Positions 27,123 to 36,796 of a stretch of DNA of 64,000 bases are shown here, piece by piece. The translations under genes were made by a program, and so were the position numbers. This stretch comes from Flavobacterium sp. N1736 (GTDB taxonomy: Bacteria > Bacteroidota > Bacteroidia > Flavobacteriales > Flavobacteriaceae): contig NZ_CP109994.1 of NCBI RefSeq assembly GCF_025947065.1, positions 372,001 to 436,000 on the forward strand, given 5' to 3'. The notes below the pieces were generated by a model. The model was not told where the DNA came from. It worked only from the letters and a program-made list of their open reading frames with translations, and made no database searches. Each line of letters starts with the position of its first letter. Position 1 is the stretch's first letter.

Positions 27123-29027
27123 ATGGAAGAAAAAAAATTTGACCTTAATTCAATCATTGGTTTTGTATTGATATTTGGAATTTTGATTTGGATAATGTAT
27201 CAAAATCAACCTTCTGACAAGGAAATTGCTGCTGAAAAAGCCAAGAAAGAATTAGTTGCGAAGCAAGAAGCTCAGGCTAAAACTGCTACCGCGAAAACTG
27301 CCGTTGTGGCTCCTGTTGCTGTAACTCCCGGAGATACAGTTCAATTAGCACAATTACAAAAAACGTTAGGTGGTTTTGCTTATTCTGCTACACTTCCTTC
27401 TGCAAAAGAGTCTTTTACTACAATTGAAAACGAAAAAATCAGACTTAAAATCGCTAATAAAGGTGGTTATATAGTTGAGGCTACGCTTAAAGAATTTGAG
27501 AAATTTGAAAAAGGTTCAAAACAATTAGTAGAGTTGATTAAAGACAATAATGCTAATTTGAACATTCAGCTGCAAACTACTGACAACAGAACTTTAAATT
27601 CTAAAGATTTGTTTTTTGAACCAACATTAACAAAAGTTGGTGCTGATCAAATTCTGTCAATGCGTTTAAAAGCCGGTGCAAACGAGTTCCTGGAATATAA
27701 ATATATTTTAAAACCAAACGATTATTTAGTTGGTTTTGATATTCGTTCCCAAGGTTTAAATAAAGTATTAAACTCAGCTAAACCATTAGATTTAGTTTGG
27801 GATTTAAAAACATACAGAAACGAGAAAAGTATTTCTTATGAAAATCGTTATGCAGAAATTTATTATAGCTACGAAGATGGGAAAGAAAGTTATGTAGGAC
27901 AAGGTACTCTTAAAGAAGAAAATCCTGAAAAAGTTGATTATGTTGCTTTTAAACAACACTTTTTTACAACAATTCTACAAACTAATACATCTTTTGAGAA
28001 AGCACATTTAGTTTCTGAAAATCTGGTTAAAGACGAAAAAATTGATACTGTTTATACAAAACAATTCAAAGCTACCGTTCCTTTGGCTTTTACAAACGGA
28101 GAAGTTGATTATAAAATGAGTTGGTATTTTGGACCATCTGATTATAAAGTTTTAAAATCATACGATAAAAATTTTGAAAAAATTATTCCATTAGGTTGGG
28201 GAATTTTTGGTTGGATTAACAAATGGATTTTTATTCCATTATTCGGATTTCTAAGTTCATATATTGCTTATGGAATTGCGATTATCGTCTTTACAATTCT
28301 TATCAAATTGGCAATGTCGCCAATTACTTATAAGTCATTCCTGTCTCAGGCTAAAATGAAAGTTTTGCGTCCTGAAATTACAGAGTTGGGAGAAAAATTC
28401 AAAAAAGACCCAATGAAAAAACAACAGGAAACAATGAAACTGTACAACAAGGCAGGAGTAAACCCAATGGCAGGATGTATTCCGGCATTGATTCAGCTAC
28501 CTTTTATGTATGCATCGTTTCAATTTTTCCCGTCGGCTTTTGAGTTAAGACAAAAAAGTTTCCTTTGGGCAAACGATTTATCATCTTTTGATGCAGTTGT
28601 AAAATTACCGTTCCATATTCCATTATATGGAGATCATATTAGTTTGTTCCCAATTTTGGCTGCAATTGCAATTTTCTTCTATATGAAAATGACTTCAGGA
28701 GATCAGCAAATGGCTGCTCCTCAACAAGAAGGTATGCCGGATATGGCAAAAATGATGAAAATCATGATTTATGTTTCACCATTAATGATGTTAATTTTCT
28801 TCAATAGCTACGGTGCAGGTTTGAGTTTGTATAACTTCATCTCGAACTTAATTACGATTGGAATTATGTTTGTAATTAAAAACTATATTGTTGATACAGA
28901 TAAAATTCACGCTCAAATTCAGGAGAATAAATTGAAAGAGCCCAAAAAGCCAAGTAAATTTCAACAACGTCTTCAAGATGTAATGGAGCAGCAAGAAGCT
29001 GCGAAAGCACAGAATAAAAAGAAATAA
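27123..29027 (+). CDS. yidC: Membrane protein insertase YidC
   Basis: 634 residues. An N-terminal membrane anchor (about 10-28) is followed by a large periplasmic beta domain (about 70-370). Five C-terminal membrane helices have the YidC/Oxa1 core (LIKLAMSPITYKSFLSQAKM, then NPMAGCIPALIQLPFMYASF). A basic Lys-rich tail follows. It inserts and folds inner-membrane proteins with or without Sec. Length is normal for Bacteroidetes. A terminator follows. Confidence 0.96.
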   Translation: MEEKKFDLNSIIGFVLIFGILIWIMYQNQPSDKEIAAEKAKKELVAKQEAQAKTATAKTAVVAPVAVTPGDTVQLAQLQKTLGGFAYSATLPSAKESFTTIENEKIRLKIANKGGYIVEATLKEFEKFEKGSKQLVELIKDNNANLNIQLQTTDNRTLNSKDLFFEPTLTKVGADQILSMRLKAGANEFLEYKYILKPNDYLVGFDIRSQGLNKVLNSAKPLDLVWDLKTYRNEKSISYENRYAEIYYSYEDGKESYVGQGTLKEENPEKVDYVAFKQHFFTTILQTNTSFEKAHLVSENLVKDEKIDTVYTKQFKATVPLAFTNGEVDYKMSWYFGPSDYKVLKSYDKNFEKIIPLGWGIFGWINKWIFIPLFGFLSSYIAYGIAIIVFTILIKLAMSPITYKSFLSQAKMKVLRPEITELGEKFKKDPMKKQQETMKLYNKAGVNPMAGCIPALIQLPFMYASFQFFPSAFELRQKSFLWANDLSSFDAVVKLPFHIPLYGDHISLFPILAAIAIFFYMKMTSGDQQMAAPQQEGMPDMAKMMKIMIYVSPLMMLIFFNSYGAGLSLYNFISNLITIGIMFVIKNYIVDTDKIHAQIQENKLKEPKKPSKFQQRLQDVMEQQEAAKAQNKKK

Positions 29028-29035
29028 GAAATAAA

Positions 29036-29062
29036 AAAATCTCGATTTATCGGGATTTTTTT
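29036..29062 (+). terminator. yidC terminator
   Basis: Short 8-bp stem (AAATCTCG with CGGGATTT, one G-T pair) with a 6-nt loop, followed by seven T, beginning about 9 bp past the yidC stop. Confidence 0.75.
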
Positions 29063-29120
29063 ATACCCTTCAATATAATTTATAAAGGACAATTTCGTTT
29101 AAATTTAAAATTGAAACTAT

Positions 29121-29840
29121 ATGATTTTAAAAAAAATATTATTTGGATTCGCATTGCTGAATGCACTTTTTATAAACGCTCAAACTGACATTAATAAACT
29201 GGATTCTAACGGAAAAAAAGACGGTTTATGGAAGGGAATTTACGAAGTTTCTAAACGTCCGCGTTACGAAGGGAATTTTAACCACGGAAAAGAAAGCGGA
29301 GTATTTAAATTTTTTGACGACACTAAAAAAGGCGATATAATTGCAACACGTGATTTTAGCGCCAATGACGGAAGTGCTTATAATATTTTTTATGATCAGA
29401 ATAAAAATAAAGTAAGCGAAGGTAAAGTGATTGGAAAAAATTATGAAGGGCAATGGAAGTATTACCATAAAGCTTCGAAGATTGTAATGACAGTCGAAAA
29501 TTACAAAAACGGAACACTCGATGGCGCGAGAACTGTTTTTTATCCAAATGAAAAAGTTGCTGAAGAAATGACTTATGTAAATGGAAAAAAGGAAGGCATT
29601 TATAAAAAATTCGGTCAAAACGGAATCATTTTAGAACAAACTACATATAAGAATAATGAATATAACGGCGATGCTGTTTTTTATGATTCTGATGGAGTTG
29701 TAGCATCTAAAGGAAAATTTTTGAACGGAAAGAAAGTAGGAATGTGGCAATTTTATCTAAAAGGAAAATTAACCAAAGAGGTAAATATGAGTGATCCGAA
29801 AAGTAATTATCAGGCAGATTCAAAACCTAAAACAGAATAG
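29121..29840 (+). CDS. Secreted MORN-variant / YwqK-type repeat protein
   Basis: 239 residues with a signal peptide (MILKKILFGFALLNALFINA). The mature part is made of about seven MORN-like/YwqK repeats of the type GLWKGIYE, YEGNFNHGKESGVFKFF and GKKVGMWQFYLKG. The automatic label antitoxin for such proteins is not supported by context: no toxin gene lies nearby. It is probably a periplasmic or surface beta-repeat protein of unknown role. Confidence 0.8.
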   Translation: MILKKILFGFALLNALFINAQTDINKLDSNGKKDGLWKGIYEVSKRPRYEGNFNHGKESGVFKFFDDTKKGDIIATRDFSANDGSAYNIFYDQNKNKVSEGKVIGKNYEGQWKYYHKASKIVMTVENYKNGTLDGARTVFYPNEKVAEEMTYVNGKKEGIYKKFGQNGIILEQTTYKNNEYNGDAVFYDSDGVVASKGKFLNGKKVGMWQFYLKGKLTKEVNMSDPKSNYQADSKPKTE

Positions 29841-29905
29841 ATTATTAGTCATTAGTCCGCTTTGCAAACTTTTTTCTAAATTTGATTCGCTAAACACTTA
29901 ATTAA

Positions 29906-30463
29906 ATGGATTTAAACGAGCTTTCCGGAAGATTTTTATTGTTGTTTTTTTCGATCCTGATTTTATATTTTTTCTCAAACAGAAAAGATAATGAAACCAT
30001 AAATCCGTTGATGGTTATTGTGGGTCTTTGTACTTTTTCGCTTTGTTATTTGTTTACAAAAATCGAAATTGGAGTAGGAATAGGGTTTGGATTATTTGCT
30101 ATTTTTTCTATTTTGAGATTTCGCACGCAATCTTTTACCGTTAATGCGATTATCTTTCTTTTTGCTACGATTACACTTTCTATTCTGGATATTTTATATC
30201 CGTATGAAAAGATCGAAATTCTGCTCTTTTTTCAAATTATTATAATTGGTTTTTATGTCATTGCTTCCGTTATAGTGAATAAGAAAACGTCTAAGTATTT
30301 AAATACTGTTGGTGTCAAAATTACATTAGACAGTAATTTTTCTTTAAACAATCAAAGTATCAGAAAGGCGATTCAGGATAAAATTAACATTGAAAATTTC
30401 GACTTTAAAATCGTTACTATAAATACGGTTTCAAACGAAATTGATCTTTTGGTTTTATACTAA
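29906..30463 (+). CDS. DUF4956 domain-containing membrane protein
   Basis: 185 residues with four membrane helices (about 8-24, 35-50, 55-75 and 85-135) and a soluble C-terminal domain. The core GFGLFAIFSILRFRTQS matches DUF4956, a family often next to polyphosphate polymerases or CotH, though none is present here. Its stop (30463) abuts the stop of the convergent minus-strand gene with no gap between them. Confidence 0.75.
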   Translation: MDLNELSGRFLLLFFSILILYFFSNRKDNETINPLMVIVGLCTFSLCYLFTKIEIGVGIGFGLFAIFSILRFRTQSFTVNAIIFLFATITLSILDILYPYEKIEILLFFQIIIIGFYVIASVIVNKKTSKYLNTVGVKITLDSNFSLNNQSIRKAIQDKINIENFDFKIVTINTVSNEIDLLVLY

Positions 30464-32341
30464 TTAATCATTAAAAGGTCTGACTTGTTTGATGTATAAA
30501 TCTCTGTTTTCTCCAACAATTTTGAATTCAATATCTATGGGATGAAAGGTGTTTTTTCGCCAATAGCGATACATTTTTTCTTCTATTTTTTTGCTGGCGA
30601 GAAAAAGATTGCTGATTTCCTTCATATTCAATAAAGGCTCATTATTGTTGAGATTAGAGTTTGAAGTATAATCAACATCAAAATCAGTTTCTTTTGTTCC
30701 TTCTGTAAAATGATATACAATAAACTGCTCGCAAATTTCTCCTTTTTCGGGTTTTACAACTGAATTTTCCCCTTTTTGAACATTCACCGTAATTCCTGAA
30801 AAATTTTCCCTGAATATATTTTTTGTAATCACAACGCCATTAGCCAATTCATCCGGGAACGAACGATGAACTAAAACGCCCATTGCAATATTTTGCTGAT
30901 CAATACCAAAAAGTTCTCTTTCGGTAAAAGAACTTTCATTCCAGGCGCTTGCCCAAACCTGTTTAATCGCTTTTTCAAAAGTTTTAATACTATCACCTAA
31001 AATCCCTGTTTTAGAATCATAAAGTCCTGCGCCATTAAAATCATCCATATCTTCAGCATTTGTCGAAGATCTAAATCTGAAGTTTTTGAAAGCTGCATTT
31101 TTAAAAGTCTGATTTAATTTGGTAATTAATGCAGGATCAATTGGTTCTTTTTTTATGGCATCACGTATTTTTTTTAATTGTTTATTTACCCATATTGTTG
31201 AATCTTTATGCGAATAAGCGAGAAGTTCATTAATTAAGGGTGAAATCGATTTTTTTTGAATGTGTTTGGTATAAAAATAAAACGGAATAGCATGCGCATC
31301 TTCTGGTGTTTTAAACGGAGTTTCTTTTGAAATGGCTATTAAGTATGCCATATTTTGCGCTTTCGAACCTATATAATTTACTCCATTTTTTGGAATAGCA
31401 GCTAAATTGACCAATTCAGTAACACCATTATCAATAATTAGCTTTTTCTTCTTTTTAATAACTTTTTGCGTTATTTTTTTATCCGTTTCTTTGATGTAAA
31501 AAGTATCAATTGCAATTTTTAATTCTACTTTTTTAGAAATTAATCTTTTAATATTAGGATCTTTAAAAACCGTTGTATACGCCATAATCGGAATTTTTCT
31601 GTTCTTGCCCAATAATACTAAATGGCTCAGCGGAGTTTGTAATTCATTTACGATAATTCCGCGCACATTGGGTAGAATATCCGGCGTTCCGTCCAGAATA
31701 ATAATTTCGTCAGGATTAGGCTTAATACTTTCTAATTCTTTGATTTTATATTGTTTTAAAATACCCACATTTTTGCCGGGAACAACTTCCTGATAACTTA
31801 GTTCATTAAAAATATAATCTGATTTTACACAGGGAATTTTAAATTTTTGCTGCTGAAACCATTCAATCTGCTCAGGATTATTCAGATAAAATTTTAAATC
31901 CTTACCAATAAAAGAAGAACTTACGATTAGATTATAAAAACGTTCCAATAATACAATTGGCATATGATCTGAAGCCGCCAGTTCAAAAATCCATTTGTCG
32001 GTTCCTTTAATATGATTCAGATTTCCCAGCAAAAATTCCCTGTTTTTTTCGGTATTGCTATAATTGTTCTCATTAAAAATATCAAGTTCTTTATTGTATC
32101 CCAAATAATTTGTTACAAAGTCAAAATGCAAACGAATAAGACTGCTGTTGAAGTAATACATTTTTTGTTTTTTCAAATCATAAATCACTTTTACCGATTC
32201 GATGTTCGAAAATTTATCGGATAAAGGTTTGCCTTTAAATGCTTTATAAGCGGCATAATTTTTTAATGTCGCACTATAATTTTGTGCACTTAAAGTGGTG
32301 AAAATGATAAAGAAAATAAAAGTAAAAATCTGTTTTAACAT
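30464..32341 (-). CDS. Secreted PEP/pyruvate-binding domain protein
   Basis: 625 residues with a signal peptide (MLKQIFTFIFFIIFTTLSAQ). The middle region (about 200-280) resembles the swivelling phosphohistidine domain, with LSHLVLLGKN in place of a clear TSHAAI motif. The C-terminal half (about 315-620) is a PPDK/PEP-synthase ATP-grasp-type domain with FRSSTNAEDMDDFNGAGLY and IDIEFKI. Such cytosolic-type domains behind a signal peptide are a Bacteroidetes peculiarity; the substrate is unknown. It converges tail-to-tail with the DUF4956 gene. Confidence 0.78.
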   Translation of the reverse strand: MLKQIFTFIFFIIFTTLSAQNYSATLKNYAAYKAFKGKPLSDKFSNIESVKVIYDLKKQKMYYFNSSLIRLHFDFVTNYLGYNKELDIFNENNYSNTEKNREFLLGNLNHIKGTDKWIFELAASDHMPIVLLERFYNLIVSSSFIGKDLKFYLNNPEQIEWFQQQKFKIPCVKSDYIFNELSYQEVVPGKNVGILKQYKIKELESIKPNPDEIIILDGTPDILPNVRGIIVNELQTPLSHLVLLGKNRKIPIMAYTTVFKDPNIKRLISKKVELKIAIDTFYIKETDKKITQKVIKKKKKLIIDNGVTELVNLAAIPKNGVNYIGSKAQNMAYLIAISKETPFKTPEDAHAIPFYFYTKHIQKKSISPLINELLAYSHKDSTIWVNKQLKKIRDAIKKEPIDPALITKLNQTFKNAAFKNFRFRSSTNAEDMDDFNGAGLYDSKTGILGDSIKTFEKAIKQVWASAWNESSFTERELFGIDQQNIAMGVLVHRSFPDELANGVVITKNIFRENFSGITVNVQKGENSVVKPEKGEICEQFIVYHFTEGTKETDFDVDYTSNSNLNNNEPLLNMKEISNLFLASKKIEEKMYRYWRKNTFHPIDIEFKIVGENRDLYIKQVRPFND

Positions 32342-32447
32342 GACATTTTTATTGATGATTAAAAGTAATTAAAAAAAGCAATAAGTTTTATCTACACTTG
32401 CATTATATAAACTAATTAAAACCAATATAATTTTCTAAAATATGACT

Positions 32448-32455
32448 TACCTTTG
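32448..32455 (+). promoter_or_regulatory. Probable -7 box of mnmA
   Basis: TACCTTTG, followed by CACCC, lies 29 bp ahead of the mnmA ATG. The same TTTGCACCC context recurs before the 60005 gene. No -33 box at clean spacing is visible. Confidence 0.5.
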
Positions 32456-32484
32456 CACCCTTATAAAAACATAAAGGAGTTAAA

Positions 32485-33672
32485 ATGAAACGTGTAGTTG
32501 TTGGACTTTCCGGTGGTGTAGATTCTAGTGTTGCTGCTTATTTATTGCAACAACAAGGATATGAGGTTATTGGGCTTTTTATGAAAAACTGGCATGATGA
32601 TTCGGTAACAATTTCTAATGAATGCCCTTGGTTAGAGGACAGTAACGACGCTTTATTAGTTGCAGAAAAACTCGGAATACCGTTTCAAACTGTTGATTTG
32701 AGCGAAGAATACAAAGAAAAAATCGTTGATTATATGTTCAACGAATACGAAAAAGGGAGAACTCCAAACCCTGATGTGCTTTGTAATCGCGAAATCAAAT
32801 TTGATGTTTTTATGAAAATTGCTTTAAGTCTTGGTGCTGATTATGTGGCAACGGGACATTATTGTCAAAAAAACGAAATTGAAGTTGACGGAAAACCGGT
32901 TTATCAATTAATTGCCGGAGCAGATAACAATAAAGATCAATCATATTTTTTATGTCAATTATCACAAGATCAATTGGCAAAATCCTTGTTTCCTATAGGC
33001 GCTTTAACCAAACCGGAAGTACGCGAAATCGCTGCTGAAATGGATTTGGTAACAGCAGAAAAGAAAGATTCTCAAGGTTTGTGTTTTATTGGAAAAGTAC
33101 GTTTACCGGAATTTTTGCAGCAAAAATTACAGCCTAAAGAAGGTAAAATTGTTCAGATTGATAAAAATGATCCTATTTATGCTGTCGAAAAAGATGCTGG
33201 TTTATCATTAGGTTCTGCACTAAAATTAGAAGCTCAAAAGCGAGATTATCTTCCAACAATGGGAAAAGTTGTGGGCAAACATCAGGGAGCTCATTATTTT
33301 ACGATTGGACAAAGAAAAGGGTTGAATGTTGGCGGAACTACAGATCCGTTATTTATCATTGCGACTGATGTTGAAACCAATACTATTTATACAGGTTTAA
33401 CAAGCAATCATCCTGGATTGTTTAAAAAAGCTTTATTTATCGAAAAATCTGAAGTGCACTGGATTCGTACTGATCTTAGTTTGAAAGTTGGAGAAACTAT
33501 GGAAGTTATGGCAAGAATCAGATACCGTCAGCCTTTGCAAAAAGCAACTTTACACCAATTTGAAGATGGAATGTATGTTGACTTTGATGAACCGCAATCT
33601 GCTATCACAGAAGGACAATTTGCAGCTTGGTATTTCGGTAATGAATTAGTTGGTTCGGGAGTAATTTCTTAG
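32485..33672 (+). CDS. mnmA: tRNA-specific 2-thiouridylase MnmA
   Basis: 395 residues. The N-terminal PP-loop ([14 protein letters not shown]) activates U34 with ATP. The catalytic cysteines are Cys100 (LCNREIKFD) and Cys200 (SQGLCFIG). A C-terminal beta-barrel contains QYHR-type tRNA contacts (RIRYRQPL). It installs the 2-thio group on wobble uridine of tRNA-Lys, Glu and Gln. Length is slightly above average for the family but normal in Bacteroidetes. It is followed 44 bp later by the subtilase gene. Confidence 0.96.
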   Translation: MKRVVVGLSGGVDSSVAAYLLQQQGYEVIGLFMKNWHDDSVTISNECPWLEDSNDALLVAEKLGIPFQTVDLSEEYKEKIVDYMFNEYEKGRTPNPDVLCNREIKFDVFMKIALSLGADYVATGHYCQKNEIEVDGKPVYQLIAGADNNKDQSYFLCQLSQDQLAKSLFPIGALTKPEVREIAAEMDLVTAEKKDSQGLCFIGKVRLPEFLQQKLQPKEGKIVQIDKNDPIYAVEKDAGLSLGSALKLEAQKRDYLPTMGKVVGKHQGAHYFTIGQRKGLNVGGTTDPLFIIATDVETNTIYTGLTSNHPGLFKKALFIEKSEVHWIRTDLSLKVGETMEVMARIRYRQPLQKATLHQFEDGMYVDFDEPQSAITEGQFAAWYFGNELVGSGVIS

Positions 33673-33716
33673 ATTTATACTTTTTTACAAAGGTTTTGCC
33701 TTTAAAAAAGTAAACT

Positions 33717-35321
33717 ATGAGATATAACTTTACATTTCTTCTATTACTTCTTTCGTTCGCGGTATTTTCGCAACAAGAAGCCTGGGTTTATTTCAATACT
33801 AAGCCTAACGCTCAATTGTTCTTTAATAATCCGTTGACAGAACTTTCTCAAAAAGCTTTAGATCGAAGAACGAATCAAAACATAGCTTTAGATGTTACAG
33901 ATGCGCCTGTAGAAACTTCCTTTATAGATCAAATAAAAGCCAGTACCGGAATAACGGTAGTGGCACAGTCTAAATGGTTAAATGCACTTCATATTCGCGG
34001 TACGCAGGTAGATATCAATGCTTTGAAATTATTATCTTTTGTACAAAAAGTAGATTTTGCAGATAAAACTTTAAATATTACCGGAAAAAAAGTTTCAGAA
34101 ACCAGTACAAGTCAAACGCTTAATAAACTAAAAACAGCAATTGATTATTCATACGGTAATTCTGCAAACCAAATTCAGATGCTGAACGGACAAGTTTTAC
34201 ATCAGCAGAATTTTACCGGAGAAGGAAAAATTATTGCGGTTTTAGATGCAGGGTTTCCTGGTGTTAATACGGCTCAGCCCTTTGAAAATCTTAGAAATAA
34301 TAACCGAATTCTGGGCGGTTATGATTTTACCACAAGAAATGCTAATTTTTATACAGGAGGAAGTCATGGAACTTTAGTACTTTCTGCTATGGGCGGTTAC
34401 AAAGTAAATTCTTTGGTAGGAACAGCTCCAAATGCATCTTATTATCTTTTTATTACAGAAATTGATGCTTTAGAAAACCCTCTGGAAGAATCACTTTGGG
34501 TTGAAGCTGCCGAAAAAGCAGATGCTTTAGGCGTTGATATAATTACTACTTCATTAGGATATTTTGGTGAGCGTGACGAAGCGAGGTATAATCATACCTA
34601 TAGTGATATGAACGGAACCACAACTTTTATTTCGCGTGGAGCAGAAATAGCTTTTAGTAAAGGAATGATAATTTTGGCTTCGGCGGGAAATGAAGGAGCT
34701 AAAACTGAACCACATATTGGTTCTCCGGCTGATGCAGTTTCGGTATTAGCAATTGGATCAGTAACGGCTTCTAAGGTAAAATCTGGTTTTAGTTCAATCG
34801 GCCCAAGTTATGATGGCAGAACTAAGCCCGATATTATGGCGCAAGGATCTGCTTCTGTACTTTCTGATGTCAATGGAACTATAATAACTTCGAATGGGAC
34901 TTCGTTTTCATGTCCGATTATGGCAGGAATGGTCGCTTGTTTGTGGCAGGCTTTTCCATCAAAAACGAATCAGGAAATTAGGCAGATGATTTTAGAATCT
35001 TCAGATCGATACACAAACCCGAATAACAATTATGGATATGGAATTCCTAATTTTGGATTGACTTTAGGAGTAGAAAATTTTGAGACTCCTGCTTTTTCAG
35101 TATTTCCAAATCCTGCAAAAACAACTATTTCTTTTTCTTTCTCTCAACAAAATGATAAAGCTTCGGTTGTTATTTATTCTGTTTTAGGACAAAAACTTAT
35201 TGAGAGAGAAGTCACTAACGAAAATCCTGTTCTTTCTGTTCAGCCTTTAAAAAGCGGACTTTATTTTTATACTTTTGATGCCGAAGGTTTACATAAAACC
35301 GGAAAGTTTATCAAGCAATAA
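33717..35321 (+). CDS. S8 family serine peptidase with T9SS sorting domain
   Basis: 534 residues: signal peptide (MRYNFTFLLLLLSFAVFS), a prodomain-like segment (about 20-125), then a subtilisin catalytic domain with Asp177 (AVLDAGFPG), His217 (GGSHGTLV) and Ser396 (NGTSFSCPIMAG). The last 70 residues (about 460-534, SVFPNPAKTTISFSF ... GLYFYTF) form a type A T9SS sorting domain, so it is exported through the type IX system and probably surface-attached or released. It is the only T9SS cargo visible in this window. Substrate unknown. Confidence 0.92.
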   Translation: MRYNFTFLLLLLSFAVFSQQEAWVYFNTKPNAQLFFNNPLTELSQKALDRRTNQNIALDVTDAPVETSFIDQIKASTGITVVAQSKWLNALHIRGTQVDINALKLLSFVQKVDFADKTLNITGKKVSETSTSQTLNKLKTAIDYSYGNSANQIQMLNGQVLHQQNFTGEGKIIAVLDAGFPGVNTAQPFENLRNNNRILGGYDFTTRNANFYTGGSHGTLVLSAMGGYKVNSLVGTAPNASYYLFITEIDALENPLEESLWVEAAEKADALGVDIITTSLGYFGERDEARYNHTYSDMNGTTTFISRGAEIAFSKGMIILASAGNEGAKTEPHIGSPADAVSVLAIGSVTASKVKSGFSSIGPSYDGRTKPDIMAQGSASVLSDVNGTIITSNGTSFSCPIMAGMVACLWQAFPSKTNQEIRQMILESSDRYTNPNNNYGYGIPNFGLTLGVENFETPAFSVFPNPAKTTISFSFSQQNDKASVVIYSVLGQKLIEREVTNENPVLSVQPLKSGLYFYTFDAEGLHKTGKFIKQ

Positions 35322-35331
35322 TATTTTTTTA

Positions 35332-36276
35332 ATGAATAAAATTACCCAACTTTTCAATATAAAATATCCAATAATTCAGGGAGGAATGATTTGGAACAGC
35401 GGATATAAATTAGCATCGGCAGTAAGTAATTCCGGAGGTTTAGGTTTAATTGGTGCCGGTTCGATGTATCCGGAAGTTTTACGTGAACACATTCAAAAAT
35501 GTAAAAAAGCGACTGATAAACCTTTTGGTGTCAATATTCCGATGTTATATCCAAACATCGAAGAAATTATGAATATTGTTGTCGAAGAAGGCGTGAAAAT
35601 CGTTTTTACTTCGGCAGGAAATCCCAAAACATGGACTTCTTTTCTTAAAGAAAAAGGAGTTACAGTCGTGCATGTAGTAAGCAGCAGCGTATTTGCACTT
35701 AAAGCCCAAGAAGCCGGAGTAGACGCAATTGTTGCTGAAGGTTTTGAAGCCGGAGGACATAACGGACGTGATGAAACGACAACGTTAACATTAATTCCGA
35801 TGGTGAAAGAAAAAATCCAAATTCCGATAATTGCTGCCGGCGGAATTGCAACCGGCAGAGGAATGCTGGCCGCCATGATTTTGGGTGCAGACGGAGTTCA
35901 GGTTGGAAGCCGTTTTGCAGCATCAATAGAATCATCATCACACAATAATTTTAAGCAAAAGATAGTTGATATAAAAGAAGGCGATACTCAATTGACATTG
36001 AAAGAATTAGCGCCTGTAAGACTGATTAAAAATAAGTTCTATCAGGACGTTCAGGATTTATATGAAAAATGTCCGTCAAAAGAAGAATTAATTGAATTAT
36101 TGGGCAGAGCAAGGGCTAAAAAAGGAATGTTTGAAGGTGATCTTGATGAAGGAGAACTTGAAATAGGTCAGATATCAGGATTAATTCATGAAATTTTACC
36201 TGTTGAGCAAATTATTCAGCAAATGATAGCAGATTTTGAAATTGCGTGCGTGGAAAAGGCTAAATTTGAGTTTTAA
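35332..36276 (+). CDS. Nitronate monooxygenase / FabK-like flavin oxidoreductase
   Basis: 314 residues forming an FMN-binding TIM barrel: IIQGGMIWNSG, then AEGFEAGGHNG, IIAAGGIATGRGM and GADGVQVGSRF. The family oxidises nitronates with FMN and oxygen. Related 2-nitropropane-dioxygenase-like proteins include FabK enoyl-ACP reductases, so the substrate is uncertain. I chose the ATG at 35332 after the subtilase stop; an earlier in-frame start at 35275 lies within the subtilase tail and gives no family match. The two genes are 10 bp apart, so are probably co-transcribed. Confidence 0.88.
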   Translation: MNKITQLFNIKYPIIQGGMIWNSGYKLASAVSNSGGLGLIGAGSMYPEVLREHIQKCKKATDKPFGVNIPMLYPNIEEIMNIVVEEGVKIVFTSAGNPKTWTSFLKEKGVTVVHVVSSSVFALKAQEAGVDAIVAEGFEAGGHNGRDETTTLTLIPMVKEKIQIPIIAAGGIATGRGMLAAMILGADGVQVGSRFAASIESSSHNNFKQKIVDIKEGDTQLTLKELAPVRLIKNKFYQDVQDLYEKCPSKEELIELLGRARAKKGMFEGDLDEGELEIGQISGLIHEILPVEQIIQQMIADFEIACVEKAKFEF

Positions 36277-36296
36277 TTATCTGCAAGAATTATTTT

Positions 36297-36701
36297 ATGA
36301 AAACCGCATACATTTATATAGTATTACTTTTTTTTGGACTTGGTTTACAGCAAACATATAGTCAGTCGTATCAATTTAAAACGTCAGGCTTTAGTGTTTT
36401 AGAAAAAAATGAAAGAGGGAAATGGGGCGAATGGTCCAATCTTGATTTAGTAAATCTTTCGGTCGTATTAGATACAAATAAGCATCGAATTGTAGTTTAT
36501 TCACAAGAAATTCAGCTTTTTAGAATCATGGATTATATAGAACGAGAAGAAAATGATACTGATATTACGTATTCTTTTCTGTGCAAAGACAATAACGGAA
36601 TAGATTGTAAACTTTCTATCATTACCCGCAAAAAACAAGATTATCGAAAGCAACTTTACATTAACTACGAGGATCGTATTATTGTTTATAATATATCTTA
36701 A
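36297..36701 (+). CDS. Small secreted protein of unknown function
   Basis: 134 residues with a signal peptide (MKTAYIYIVLLFFGLGLQQTYS) and a beta-rich mature part: YQFKTSGFSVLEKNERGKWG, DTNKHRIVVYSQEIQLF, LSIITRKKQDYRKQLYI. It lies 20 bp after the nitronate monooxygenase gene and is likely the last gene of that transcript. No family recognised. It may be a lipocalin-like small beta domain, but this is only a guess. Confidence 0.65.
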   Translation: MKTAYIYIVLLFFGLGLQQTYSQSYQFKTSGFSVLEKNERGKWGEWSNLDLVNLSVVLDTNKHRIVVYSQEIQLFRIMDYIEREENDTDITYSFLCKDNNGIDCKLSIITRKKQDYRKQLYINYEDRIIVYNIS

Positions 36702-36706
36702 TTTTT

Positions 36707-36753
36707 AAACATCAAACCCGCCAGGTTTTTAAAACCTGGCGGGTTTGATGTTT
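36707..36753. repeat. 23-bp perfect palindrome, possible bidirectional terminator
   Basis: Arms 36707-36729 and 36731-36753 pair exactly (AAACATCAAACCCG then CCAGGTTTT). It sits between convergent genes (stops at 36701 and 36797) and could terminate both. The core AAACCCGCCAGGTTTT is the same family as the palindrome at 49870-49902, so it is a dispersed element adopted here. Confidence 0.75.
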
Positions 36754-36796
36754 TTAATAGTATCTTAGATACTCAGAAACTCAGAAGCTTTCTCCT

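Noticed and set aside
29121..29840. Automatic reading of the MORN-like protein as an antitoxin
   Set aside because: YwqK-type repeats are often labelled so, but there is no toxin partner and a signal peptide is present.
35275..35331. Longer N-terminus for the nitronate monooxygenase
   Set aside because: It would overlap the T9SS tail of the subtilase gene in another frame; the ATG at 35332 fits the family start better.
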